Made by a program: the position numbers and the translations under genes. This document shows, in pieces, positions 22,181-31,876 of a DNA stretch of 64,000 nucleotides (positions within the stretch are counted from its first letter, which is position 1; each line of letters starts with the position of its first letter). The DNA comes from Microvelia longipes (lineage: Eukaryota > Arthropoda > Insecta > Hemiptera > Veliidae). The notes beneath the pieces are model-generated. The model had not been told where the DNA came from. It searched no databases and saw only the letters and a program-made list of their open reading frames with translations. The stretch covers positions 48,673,104 to 48,737,103 of the forward strand of contig JACMZG010001914.1 in assembly GCA_018340805.1 (NCBI GenBank). The letters are read 5' to 3'.

Positions 22181-23173
22181 AGGACAAGTAATGTTTCAGC
22201 ACTAAAAATCCGAAACCTGAATTTCAACTGAAGTATCCATTTCAAAAATTTTCATAATATCTTAAGTGGTTTTCACTAAATTGTATGCTTAGGCCTGTGT
22301 ATGTCTTTTGTCATAGCTTGCAGTGTGTGTATGCTAGACAGGTTTAGTATTACGATAAGAAAAATAATTTTTCAACCTAAAATCCAAGTTTCGGATTATA
22401 GTGTAAACATTACTTATGTCTTGTATAGCATCATGACCTCGTGATTTCATACAACGCGGGAATGTTGGGATCAAGTTTCGACAATCATTTTGTAACTTAA
22501 AAAACTAATATATGTGTCAAGTTTCGTTTCATTATAAATAGTTAGTTTTAATAAAGTAATATGTATTTGTTAGTCGAGTTTTTGAAAGTTGTCTGTTGAC
22601 TTCCATGAACTGTTAAAAACACAAGCTTAATTTTATATAGAAAATTCACTAAAATTAACTTATTCCTCCTTAAACCGCGTTTTGACGTCATTTTTGCTTG
22701 ATTTCTGGACTAAAGATGTTAAAGGTCCAAATAAGTCACACATAAGGCTCCAAATTATAATATTTTAGGTATAAGGTACAGGTTTAAAAAGGGTCAAAGG
22801 GTTGAGGCCAACTCCGTTAGTTTTTGGTTACAGTGACAATACCCAATAAATTTATTTCGTCCTCCTTACTCTTATTTTCTGTTGTTGTTTTTGTTTATTA
22901 TTCCTGTTTTTACACTTTCTTTTTATTTCTTTTTGTTCAAACAAAAACGTGTACAACTGATTGTATTGATATACAAACAAATTTTCATTTCGTTTTTAAA
23001 CATTTTAAATGGTAAACATCTTCAACGCTGTCATTGGTGGATTTTGAACTACATATTTAGAATTGACAGACCGAACAATTTGTGACTTCTTACAACAACA
23101 GCTTGGTTTGAAATCCAATTAGGATTTTCTATTAACAGTAAGGTTTCGGGGTGTCAATGAGCTTGATTTTTGT

Positions 23174-23177
<4 letters not shown>
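22181..23177. other. AT-rich sequence with a weak family A remnant
   Basis: About 22255-22350 (aagtggttttcac, then gtgtgtatg) faintly resembles the reversed family A end. No gene is recognised. The ORFs near 22.8-23.0 kb are low-complexity. Confidence 0.35.

Positions 23178-23251
<74 letters not shown>
23178..23251. repeat. (AT)n microsatellite
   Basis: Long AT run. The Ile/Tyr-repeat ORFs crossing it are artefacts. Confidence 0.96.
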
Positions 23252-23258
<7 letters not shown>

Positions 23259-23881
23259 CTATTTAGAGATAGATCTGAGCAAATTAAATAAGAATCGCAT
23301 TTATTTGGTAGATGCTCATGGAAAGAGTACAAAATGTATAAAAATCCTCGAAAATTACTTAGTTTAAATCTGTAGTGTGTAGAATAACTCACATTAATAC
23401 CGACATTAATTTTAATATTTTTTTGGAAAATATTCTTTAAATTATTTAATAACGTATGACGGAATTATAAATTCGATCTATATGACGTCAATTTAAATTT
23501 AAAGAAAAATAAAACTTTTAAGTATGATATCATTAATTAAGTGAGCTGATTAATATTAATTAAAATTACGCAATACACGCTTGCACGTCACAACGCAATT
23601 CAAAACGTTTTTTATTAAAAAACAACGTATTATTTGTACTTTCAAGAGCATATTGTAAAAAGAAATTACATTTTTATTAGATTATTTCAGAGTTTGTTTT
23701 TCTTTATTATTTGGCGCCATTGAAAAATTAAAGTGCGCAAAAAATGACAGTAGAAGTACAATAAAAAATATGACATCATTAAGTAAATTTATAATTTCTC
23801 GAGTGTCGTGTCGAAATTGTTTAACTCGTGTTTATAATTTATACGTATTGTATGTATTGTATTTATGTGTTTATAGAAACT

Positions 23882-23913
<32 letters not shown>

Positions 23914-24221
23914 ATATATATATAATGTGTGTGCGTGTGTGTGTTTTCATAAAAACATCTTATCAATTTTACGGGCGTATAGCGTTTACGAGTTAAGGCT
24001 CTTAATTTTTTTTATTGATAAGAGTCGATTGTACAACGTAGTAAATTGGAGTATTTCACCCATACTAGTATTTATTGTAGTATTCATTGAGAAATTTCTG
24101 GTAGAACCGTTAATGACGCATGCATTTATCAATAAACTATTTCTATTAATCTATTAATCGTTACGATTAAATATTTCTCTCATATTTTGTTAAAGTAAAT
24201 TCTAATCTCTCTTTTTTATTC
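23252..24221. other. AT-rich sequence with (AT)n/(GT)n at 23.88-23.94 kb
   Basis: A compound microsatellite spans 23881-23943. The rest is unassigned. Confidence 0.6.
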
Positions 24222-24700
24222 TCAGCGGTCACCCATTCATGTACTGATCTTATTGATGCTTGTAAAAACTTGTCATCTAATAAAACCGTAGGTATACTTG
24301 CCGTATTCTGCCTCCGTGGCCGTGATCGTAAAGGCGTTCTATTTCGGCACCGGAGGTCCGGTGTTCGCAGTCCGGGCTATACTCTAAGATTTTATGAATA
24401 GTATTTGTATTAAAAAGATTTCGCCAACTTTAATTAATTCTTAGAGTGTAGTAGATGCAACCCACCTGAGGTGGTTCCCGCAGGATGAATACCATGATAC
24501 CCTGATGGGCCGAAAGGCCCTAAAACAGGCATTTCATTTCATTTCATTTCATACTTGCCGTATGGAAATGAATCTTTGTGAAAAACCACCTAGGAAGTCT
24601 TAAAACACTTGAAACAAATAATTCAGATCAAATCCCGGTTTCAGATGTTAGTGCGAACTCATTTCTCTTCCTATATACTCACAGAATAAATTACGGCAAT
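24222..24700 (+). mobile_element. Family A copy with 5S-like start, interrupted by a SINE
   Basis: On the minus strand, 24222-24306 reads atgggtgaccgctgag preceded by gatcagtacatg and by aagtatacctacggtttt, which resembles the 5' and middle parts of 5S rRNA. After the SINE, 24551-24700 continues with the family A motifs gtgaaaaaccacctagg, aaacaaataattcaga and cccggtttc. The SINE target duplication joins the two halves. Confidence 0.6.
24307..24550 (+). mobile_element. tRNA-derived SINE, copy 1
   Basis: The head gcctccgtggccgtgatcgt is A-box-like, and gtgttcgcagtccggg is B-box-like about 35 bp on. The body includes tttcgccaacttt, and a gggccgaaaggccc hairpin lies before an (ATTTC)n tail at about 24531-24550. 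A perfect 13 bp target duplication (atacttgccgtat at 24294-24306 and 24551-24563) proves retroposition. Transcription would be by pol III from the internal promoter. Confidence 0.88.
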
Positions 24701-25311
24701 TAAAACTAGTTCTAATGATGCGACTCTTTAGTTGTATTGTTTTATTCCTCTGTGAAAAACTCGAGTAATTAATAAAATCATCGACGATTGGCAAGGTCAT
24801 TTGTAAGTCTTGGCTCAAGTGCTTAGAATTCTATGTCTGATTAAAGGATATTTACTGTCCTTGGCTGACCGAGTGTGTTTATAACATATAGGAGCTGTAG
24901 CGTCTTTCTTCTACGCAGCATTTATGTCTTAGTTCTTTCTTCAAAGAAAAATCGAGAGGTCCTTGGTGTCTTGGCTCTTTGCTGTGTCCAGTCTATAAGT
25001 TAAAATATATCTTAGCTTGGACACACCTAAAATAAGATAGGTTCATATATGAAACATGTGGAAAAACAAAAGGGATTTTTGTTAGACATAGCATTTAGTC
25101 CACATTTTGTCCACCCTGTTAGTTCAAATTTCCTAAGGGTGCAGCCATATCGTGTTTTACTCCTGTAATTGTAAGCAAACTTTTTAGGCTACATTTTGTT
25201 TTTTATTATCAGTGTTGCCCAATATATATATTAACATGAAAGGTAAATCCTAGAAGGCTCGAGCACAATCATTTCAATCTAGCAATTTTTAAATGTTTAG
25301 CCAGCTATCAG
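24701..25311. other. Unassigned sequence
   Basis: No supported feature. Confidence 0.35.
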
Positions 25312-25402
25312 AGGGCATGACATATCTTAATACATGAGAGACTTGAAACATCTTTTTGGGGCTCTCTGGGGCTATGTGTAACTTTAATAAAACCTTCTCT
25401 AA
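25312..25402 (-). mobile_element. Family B fragment
   Basis: The words gagggcatgacatatc, gaaacatctttttgggg and ggggctatgtgtaac match one end of the 18.0 and 28.1 kb copies. Confidence 0.5.
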
Positions 25403-25560
25403 GAGTTTGCAAAAATCCAAAACCGGTATGTCACCGGAAGTATTTGTTTCAGGTGTTTTAGTAGTTTTTTATAACGTTCGCTATCTTTATGTGTGTGTGT
25501 CTGTTATCATCGTAGCTCCCCGTGTATTTATGCTAGAGAGTTGAAACTCCGTACAATGAT
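25403..25560 (-). mobile_element. Family A fragment
   Basis: Reversed family A end: ccaaaaccggtatgtcacc, gtttcaggtgtttta, gtgtgtgtctgttatcatcg, tagctccccgtgtattta and gagagttgaaactccgtac. Confidence 0.75.
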
Positions 25561-25933
25561 CATTATCTTTTGTCCTCGCGTAGCGTGTCTGCTAGCAATA
25601 AACATTCATGGTTTTATTACTTAGTAAGACAAGTTACTAAGAAAAATACTTACGTATTTTTTACAAATCCTACATGAGCTTCTCCTTTGAAAATACGTTA
25701 AGAATAAATATTTAATAAATTGTTTAATATGTAAATAGTTTTACAAATTTTCTTCTTGTGATTCATAAATTGTTTAGTCTCCTTATAGTGCCCCTTGTTT
25801 AAGACGAATACGCTCTTGGTAGAATATTTATTACGCAACTGTTGCATCTAGTTGTGACATTATTAATTCTATAAGTTAATTAACTTTATACATGCCTCCG
25901 AAATAACATCTTAATGACTTTATCTAATTACTC
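25561..25933. other. AT-rich sequence, nothing assigned
   Basis: No supported feature. Confidence 0.4.
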
Positions 25934-26626
25934 CAAGACCCAGGCCTAAATAATGTGAATCATTTTGTACTATTTTAAACCAAATTTTTCTGAAAATATA
26001 CCTTTAATTATGAAGGAAAAGCATAGTCTGCGTATCCAGAGTGGAGCCTTTCATATGATTGCGCTCGCTCAAAATAATATAAAATCGCACAAAATCCAGT
26101 TTCCTGGTAATAAGTGGTTCCCTGTAGGTCGTGTGCAAAACATGAATAAAGCATTTTTAAAGCTAATAAAATTTCCTATAAAACGAGTGTTTTTTTGTTA
26201 CAATCGGATAAATACAACTAAAGTTATGACATTTGTTAGATTGCTAAAAAATGCACAAAAAGCCACTATTTTTCCAATGCAAGTCGCTGACTGCATAAAT
26301 TAACCATTTTTTCAGTGTTTTTAAAAGAGCCATAACTTAAGTTGCAGTCATCCGATTTTGATGATTAAATACTTGTTTTATAGAACATTTTATCACTTTT
26401 AAAAAATGTTCTCTTCATGTTTTGCATACGATCCACAGGGAACCACTTATTTCAAAAAAACTAAAATTTGTACGATTTTCTAAAATTTTGAGCATGCGCA
26501 ATCATATGAAGGGCTCCACTCTGGATAAGCAGGCTATGTTTCTCTTAATAATTTAAGGTATATTTTCAGAAATATTTGGTTTAAAGTAGTACAAAATGAG
26601 TGACATTTTTTCAGGTCTGGCTCTTG
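25934..26626. mobile_element. Foldback element with arms of about 320 bp
   Basis: The left arm starts caagacccaggcc. The right arm, read back, starts caagagccagacc. Paired blocks include tcattttgtacta, taatcatatgattgcg-type words, gagtggagcc/ggctccactc, and gtggttccctgt/agggaaccac. The loop is about 60 bp near 26260-26310. A 112-codon ORF on the left arm is probably fortuitous. The accaaatttttctgaaaat word also occurs in the long family A copy. Confidence 0.8.
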
Positions 26627-26922
26627 AACTAAATAGTTTTCAGCGACCTGCGCTATATTGTAAAAGCATGGTAGCATTTCCAACATTTTAGAGACAAAAA
26701 ATTTCCTTCAGAAATAATATTTATTGAACTAGCTAAAATTATAACTTTAAAGTAAATTAAGACAGCAATTATATTTTTTTTAAATATGTAATACATAAAA
26801 AATCGAGCTTCCAACAGTTGAAAATCGCAATGTTCAGAGAATAAACAAAATTAATTGTTACAAATTTGAGGCTATGGACAAAAAAAAGTCCACCATCAAT
26901 AGTTTAAATAAATTTACTTTTT

Positions 26923-27532
26923 TTGAGGTAGTACGTAATTGAGCACTTTATTGGACCGTTTTTAGGATGAGAAGCCAATCATTCTTGTTATAGGAGGTTA
27001 TTTAGTACTTTTCACCTCCGAGGACAATAATGAATGTAAAAAACTCCTAGGACGTAAAAGTAATTCATATGTAGCCGCCATTACTGTAATGTAGCGTGTT
27101 CAAAAAACAATCTGTGTTAAACCTTCATGAGTTTTCTTTAAAAACGTTCATTTTGTTTCTGTTTTTGTTCGTAGACTAATTTTTTTTTCGTTTTTAAAAG
27201 GTGTTCTAATTGACAATTTTTTGTGTGTTTATTTGTAAAGCTTTTACATTTTTGAGTTAGAGTGTGAAGCTATGGATGAATTTAATGACGACGATAATAT
27301 GGAGTTAATTGGACGTTTGTTTTTTTTTTTTCAATTAAGTATATAGTGCAGTTTAATGAGTGCTATTTTTTTATTTTTTTTAATGAGTGCTACCTCAAAA
27401 ATAGTGTATGCCATCCGGCTGAGAATGTCTTTATGTCTTGGCAATTTTTCCCGACTCGCTTCGCTCGTCGGTAAATCTAATTGCTGTGACATAAAGACAC
27501 ACTTCTCAGCCTTATGGCATAAATAACTATTA
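26923..27532 (+). mobile_element. Family E element, copy 1
   Basis: Begins tttttgaggtagtacgta. An inverted tttttgaggtag-type end lies at about 27390-27402, followed by a 120 bp hairpin module. About 27272 onwards reads as MDEFNDDDNMEL, the start of a coding frame that breaks off at a poly-T run. An inverted copy of the full unit lies at 52484-53116, and comparing the two defines the edges. Confidence 0.75.
27405..27524. repeat. Hairpin module at the end of family E
   Basis: tatgccatccggctgagaat and tctttatgtc face gacataaagacac and ttctcagccttatggcata. The loop contains gactcgcttcgctcgtc. Confidence 0.75.
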
Positions 27533-27884
27533 TATACATAAACGGTAAAAAACTAATACAAAAAAGTTTAAAAATTAATTTAGTATAACATAAAGCCAAA
27601 AGAGGACACATTACCCAAGAAGAAATAAATCTAGTTACAAGCATAGAGATATAATTACTAGGGCCCCTTTAGTAATAATATCCCTATATGTTTAATTTAA
27701 ACATCGAGCAATTAATTTTGGCATAGTTGGTAGCAGTGCATTCCCGACTCGAATTATTGGTGGGAAACAATCACATCTCAGACAATATCCCGGGACGAAA
27801 CAATCTCTTGTGTGGCGAAAACTACTAGATATTTATAGCATCACGAATTATAAAAAGCAATATTACTGTAAAACAGACCTATTA
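27533..27884. other. AT-rich sequence, nothing assigned
   Basis: About 27645-27700 (gagatataattactaggg, tagtaataatatccctat) resembles the terminal motif of family B and may be a solo end. Confidence 0.35.
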
Positions 27885-28203
27885 AAACCATAGAGATATT
27901 ATTACTAGAGGAACCCTATAGGTTAAATTTTGAAACATCGAAAAAGTAACCTGACCACTTTCGACTATAAATGCAATCAAATAATCAGTACAAAATTACA
28001 ATAAACTTTATAGTGAAACGTTAAAAATACAAATCAAAACACAATCAATGTGCGGGAAACCGAAATAAATTTATTAATTATAACCTTAACTCACTATTGA
28101 AGGAGGTTTCAATGAGGTAACACAGAGCACCTGAGAGCCCCAAAAGATGTTTCAGGCATCTCAATGTATTTAGATAGGCTATGCCCCTCTAGTATTATCT
28201 TAA
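27885..28203 (+). mobile_element. Family B MITE-like element, most complete copy
   Basis: Starts atagagatattattactaga and ends cccctctagtattatctta, short imperfect TIRs of about 18 bp. The inside has gtttcaaaat-type, aaaatacaaatcaaaacac, ggaggtttcaatgagg and ataggctatgcc motifs, shared with 13.8, 18.0, 25.3 and 46.0 kb. There is no coding capacity. Confidence 0.75.
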
Positions 28204-28936
28204 TGATTAAAACTTAATACATTTCTGGGTTTCCCCCAAATTTAATAACACTTACTAACTGTTGTCATTTATATCTGTGTATAAAATATCTTTTGAGAAA
28301 GGTACTTTCATTAATATTAATAAAAATTTAATAAAAAGCAATCTTAACCTTTAAACGACTACGATATACAGTAAATAAACCAATTACAGCACTTAAAATG
28401 TAAAAATATCACCTGTAAAATGACATCAATCTCTAAAAATAGAAATGAACGTGCAATAATCAATTTCACTCATTTCTTATGTTCTCAAGTACTTTGTTTA
28501 TTTAATTATATTTTTTTTTACACGATATACAGAAAAATTAAAGTCATATCAATTTAATTATGTAATTAATATGTGTGATTTTTAAAATAAAAAAATATCA
28601 ACAAAAACAAACAATTAATTTAAGGTTGAAAGAAGTACCTTGATAATCTAACAGGACTTTTTAGTTTAAGAATTTTATTGTTTTTAATTACAAGCATGGT
28701 AGCCTTGTCGTATTTAATGAAAATTTTGAGTGTTTATTTTCATTTTTTATGTAATGGAACACTCAATGAACAAAATTAACTGAATAAATCTGGATTTTAT
28801 TAATTGTCTTGTTCAAGCAAATGTTGAAGATGTTTGTTTTTCAATATTTGTTGTAATTTCACAACTCATGCGTATTATTGCATTAAATCATTTGCTTATT
28901 GTGATTATAACCTTTATTTTGTTTATTCGCTTATTA
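28204..28936. other. AT-rich sequence, nothing assigned
   Basis: No supported feature. Confidence 0.4.
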
Positions 28937-29044
28937 GCCGCCTTCGTGGCCGAAGTCGTTAAAGCGTCAGTCGTTTCACTGACTTCGGACGCACCACGGA
29001 GGTCTGGGGTTCGCATCCCAGGTTATGCTTTCAGTTTATATAAG

Positions 29045-29291
29045 TGTTACCGCCTTGGCGGTTTCTGCACATAGCTTTAAAACCTGTTTATTTATTGTCA
29101 TTTAAATTGTCCAGTTGATATATATTTTTATTCTGTCATGTCCTGTCATAGTTAGTTAATTTCAAGGTTTAGCAGTCAGGGAAAACTAGTGTCCCTTATA
29201 GTTCTTTGACGTGAAGTTAAACAGTTATTGTATGTTAATAAACTTCTCAGTCTAAAGACTATATACCTTGTTCTTATTTACTGCAGCAACA
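29045..29291 (+). repeat. 5' LTR
   Basis: Starts TGTTACCGCC and ends GCAGCAACA. Contains a TATA-rich stretch near 29119-29132 and AATAAA at 29237-29242. It differs from the 3' LTR only at ccttgttc versus cctattc near its end. Confidence 0.95.
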
Positions 29292-29305
29292 GTCAAAGAA
29301 CTATA
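29292..29305 (+). promoter_or_regulatory. Primer-binding-site position, complementary to the LTR itself
   Basis: The first 14 bases after the LTR (gtcaaagaactata) are the exact reverse complement of tatagttctttgac at 29197-29210 in the same LTR (also 32029-32042 in the 3' LTR). The site does not begin with TGG, so it does not fit a normal tRNA 3'-CCA primer. Confidence 0.6.
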
Positions 29306-29343
29306 GAATAAAATCAGTTAGTAGTTTATAGAAGATCGCAAAT

Positions 29344-30002
29344 ATGTCGTTGGGTGCTGATTCGGACAGTCGTAGAAGAACCAGGAACATGGCCCGAGCT
29401 GAAGCTAGGAACGCTGACCTTAAAGTATTAAAGACTTGATTAATAGCCTTAGTAGTAAGCAAAATGAGTTTATTCAGCTAAAACAGAATTATGCTACCTT
29501 AGGAATGCAGAGTGCTTCCTTAAGCGAACTTAAGATCCTAGTGGACGAATTTTGTATTAAAGTAGATCACTTTGTTACGACTTATTCGGACACCGAAGTA
29601 GAAACCATGAATAACTTGTGCTACATCAGACAAGATTTAGAAGAATGGTTTCGTACTGAGTCGGCCGTGTTAAAATCGGTGAGCGAACGGACCAAACCTA
29701 CATCAGTGGCTCCTAGCTCGCAAGAAGCTGCCGAAATTCAACAGCTCGGTGCTAAACTCATTAGTTCTTTACCCGGTCGTCCAAATTCCAAGTCTGACGT
29801 ATCGGCTGTCACCGCTAGAACAAATCGCACGGCAAATAGCACCAGGTCGCGCGTGTCTAACGTAAGTGGCCTAGCATCTAAATTAGCCGCCCAACTCGAG
29901 ACATTAGAAAAAGAGAAATTGCTGCACCAGAAAAAAGTAGAAATAGACCTAGAATTAGAAAAAACTAGATTAGTAAAAAAAGTTCTACAAATCCTGAATT
30001 AA
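29344..30002 (+). pseudogene. gag: BEL/Pao Gag, N-terminal part (two frames)
   Basis: An ATG at 29344 opens a basic start (MSLGADSDSRRRTRNMARAE) that hits a stop at about 29437. The reading continues in another frame from about 29436 (INSLSSKQNEF) to a stop at 30002. The second segment is acidic and helical, with a likely coiled coil in its last 50 residues, rich in Glu, Lys and Leu, as in the N-terminal domain of many BEL/Pao Gags. Near 29980 the frame is lost at a run of seven A, after which the 30035-31453 frame carries on. The two breaks could be real lesions, sequencing errors or, at the A run, a slip site. Confidence 0.75.
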
Positions 30003-30034
30003 ACTCTCAGGAATTAGAAGCAGTTGTAAATACA

Positions 30035-31453
30035 ATGAGAGCCTGTGCGTTACAGCCATCTGTGCACCAGAATACACCAGAGCTGCCAGTAGTTACACCG
30101 AGTACGTCAATGGTTAACGATTTAAACGTCATCAGAAGTCACAACAACCGCGACGCGAATGATTTAAATAACATCAGAAATCAGATCGAGAGCGACGTAA
30201 CACGGCAACCTACTCCACTACCTACACTACAAGTTCAATCATCCGGTCATCTCACACCACCAGTACCAGCACCTAGATCCCATCGCAGTACTGAGGAAGT
30301 TATTCGAGATCAACAAAGAATAAACCCCCTAGAACCCGAAAAACCTCTACCTCCGATATCATTCCTAGAATCCCGTCCCCCCATAACCTATTCCCATACC
30401 CCTGTGCAATCCCAACCCCCTAACCAGGTTTACCAACCTTACCAGCGACCCTCCCAAGGGCCGCCAGATACAGCAACTATCAGGTCAAATTTTAATAATA
30501 ATTTAACGTTTTTTACTAATCCTGTCATTGATCCGTTTATTTTGATGTCAAAAATTCAAATGCTAAATTCTTTAGTACCATTTATTTTTAAGGGCGATTG
30601 CGTTGACTTTCCAATTTTTAGAGATCAGATAAGAACCTATTTAGAGGACGGTGTCTTACCTGATCACGATAAAGTAATATTTTTATCCAAATTTTTAGGT
30701 GGCAAAGCTTTGAAGGTTTTTCAGGATAACTTTGGTTTAAATTTTGCAGATAGTTTAGCTCTATTAGAAAGCAGATTTGGGAATCCAGCAGCAGTAACGG
30801 AGGCATGGACTAACAAACTAGTGGATGGTCCAACCTTATCTTTAAACGATGGTAAAGGATTACGTGAATACGCGGAAGCACTTTCCACTGCTAGTAGGGT
30901 ATTGTCACCAGAGGCTCGACACGAGATAAGCGCCAAAGTATGTTTAAAGAAAATGGTATCGCGTTTACCACAGCGCTATTTGCAGGGGTGGGTGAAATTT
31001 ATTGAGCATAAACAAGGCCAAGAGTCTATTGATGATTTAGCTAAATTTGTAGCAGATATAGCTAAACAGATGAATCATCCTGTTTATGGTTCGATCGTGA
31101 ACAAAAGTTGTTCGACGAAAGATAATAGTTATCACAAGCCAAATTCGTTTACAGCTAAAGGCAGACGAAATGTTTCTTTGCCTAGTAGTAGTAGTAACGC
31201 TGTAAATCAAGGAATGAGAACCAAGATAGACCCGTGTGCGTATTGTAAGAGTAGTCACTCGATACAAGCATGTCCAGAATTGCAAAAACAAAATTCTGAG
31301 AATATAAAACAATTTATTTATAGTGAGAATCTATGTTTTAGTTGTTTAGCGAAAAATCATAGAAGTAAGGAATGCAAAAACAGAGCAAAATGCACTATTA
31401 TAGGTTGCGGTAGAACGCATCCTGTAAGTATCCACAGTATATATGAGAAGTAA
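30035..31453 (+). CDS. gag: BEL/Pao Gag, main part (DUF1759-like plus zinc knuckles)
   Basis: This 472-codon frame is the longest in the window. Its first ATG at 30035 is probably not the true start, since homology should continue upstream past the frame break near 29980. Residues 1-155 are Pro/Ser/Thr/Gln-rich and unstructured. About 165-345 resembles the DUF1759 capsid-like domain of BEL/Pao Gags (LVPFIFKGD, FPIFRDQI, FLGGKAL, LLESRFGN, RLPQRYLQGW). Two zinc-knuckle-like motifs follow: CAYCKSSHSIQAC (CX2CX3HX4C) near 401-413 and CFSCLAKNHRSKEC (CX2CX4HX4C) near 434-447. A last Cys/His pair (CGRTHPVSIH) follows. It would bind the element's RNA and build its cytoplasmic particle. It stops at 31453, at the deletion junction with the integrase remnant. 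Confidence 0.88.
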   Translation: MRACALQPSVHQNTPELPVVTPSTSMVNDLNVIRSHNNRDANDLNNIRNQIESDVTRQPTPLPTLQVQSSGHLTPPVPAPRSHRSTEEVIRDQQRINPLEPEKPLPPISFLESRPPITYSHTPVQSQPPNQVYQPYQRPSQGPPDTATIRSNFNNNLTFFTNPVIDPFILMSKIQMLNSLVPFIFKGDCVDFPIFRDQIRTYLEDGVLPDHDKVIFLSKFLGGKALKVFQDNFGLNFADSLALLESRFGNPAAVTEAWTNKLVDGPTLSLNDGKGLREYAEALSTASRVLSPEARHEISAKVCLKKMVSRLPQRYLQGWVKFIEHKQGQESIDDLAKFVADIAKQMNHPVYGSIVNKSCSTKDNSYHKPNSFTAKGRRNVSLPSSSSNAVNQGMRTKIDPCAYCKSSHSIQACPELQKQNSENIKQFIYSENLCFSCLAKNHRSKECKNRAKCTIIGCGRTHPVSIHSIYEK

Positions 31454-31868
31454 ACGAGGAAGAGCTAGCTCCCCTCACGCCAAACCATCTGATCTATCTA
31501 AAAGGAGCTGTGCCACCTGTTTCTGGTTCCTTTTCAGGCGAGAGCAGCCACGAGAAGAAAAGATGAAGGCAGGTGCAGAGTTTATCAGAGGAGTTCTGGG
31601 GCAGGTGGAGGAGAGAGTACCTGCAATCACTCCAGCAACGAGTAAAATGGACCTCTACTAGGAGAAACCTTAGGGTGGGGGATATAGTTTTATGTAAATC
31701 CGAGACATCCCTCGAAATTCATGGCCCCTAGCCATGATAGTTGCTGTATCCCCTGGGGAGGATGGTTTGGTAAGGACGGTAAAGCTCCGTTTCGCCAAAG
31801 GTGGCGAAAAGGAGCGACCGGCCAGGGCAGTAGTTCTTTTAGTTGAAGCGCCAAAGGCGCTAGGCTAG
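31450..31868 (+). pseudogene. BEL/Pao integrase C-terminal remnant
   Basis: In frame with position 31450 the DNA reads EELAPLTPNHLIYLKG, then a TGA in place of an expected Trp codon, then FWGRWRREYLQSLQ and RNLRVGDIVL. A frame change near 31720 continues with WPLAMIVAVSPGEDGLVRTV and ends RAVVLLVEAP before a TAG at 31866. LTPNH, FWxRWxxEYLxxLQ, NLxVGDIVL and WPLxxIxxxxPGxDGxVR are characteristic of the BEL/Pao integrase C-terminus. The catalytic core and all upstream Pol domains are absent. The junction with Gag lies at about 31440-31455. Confidence 0.85.
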
Positions 31869-31876
31869 GCCGGAAG

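Noticed and set aside
25965..26303. 112-codon ORF in the left arm of the foldback
   Set aside because: It follows the arm of an inverted repeat, ends in the loop, has no recognised domain, and has no matching long frame in the right arm.
30618..31312. Minus-strand ORFs of 62-91 codons within Gag
   Set aside because: They are shadows of the plus-strand Gag frame.
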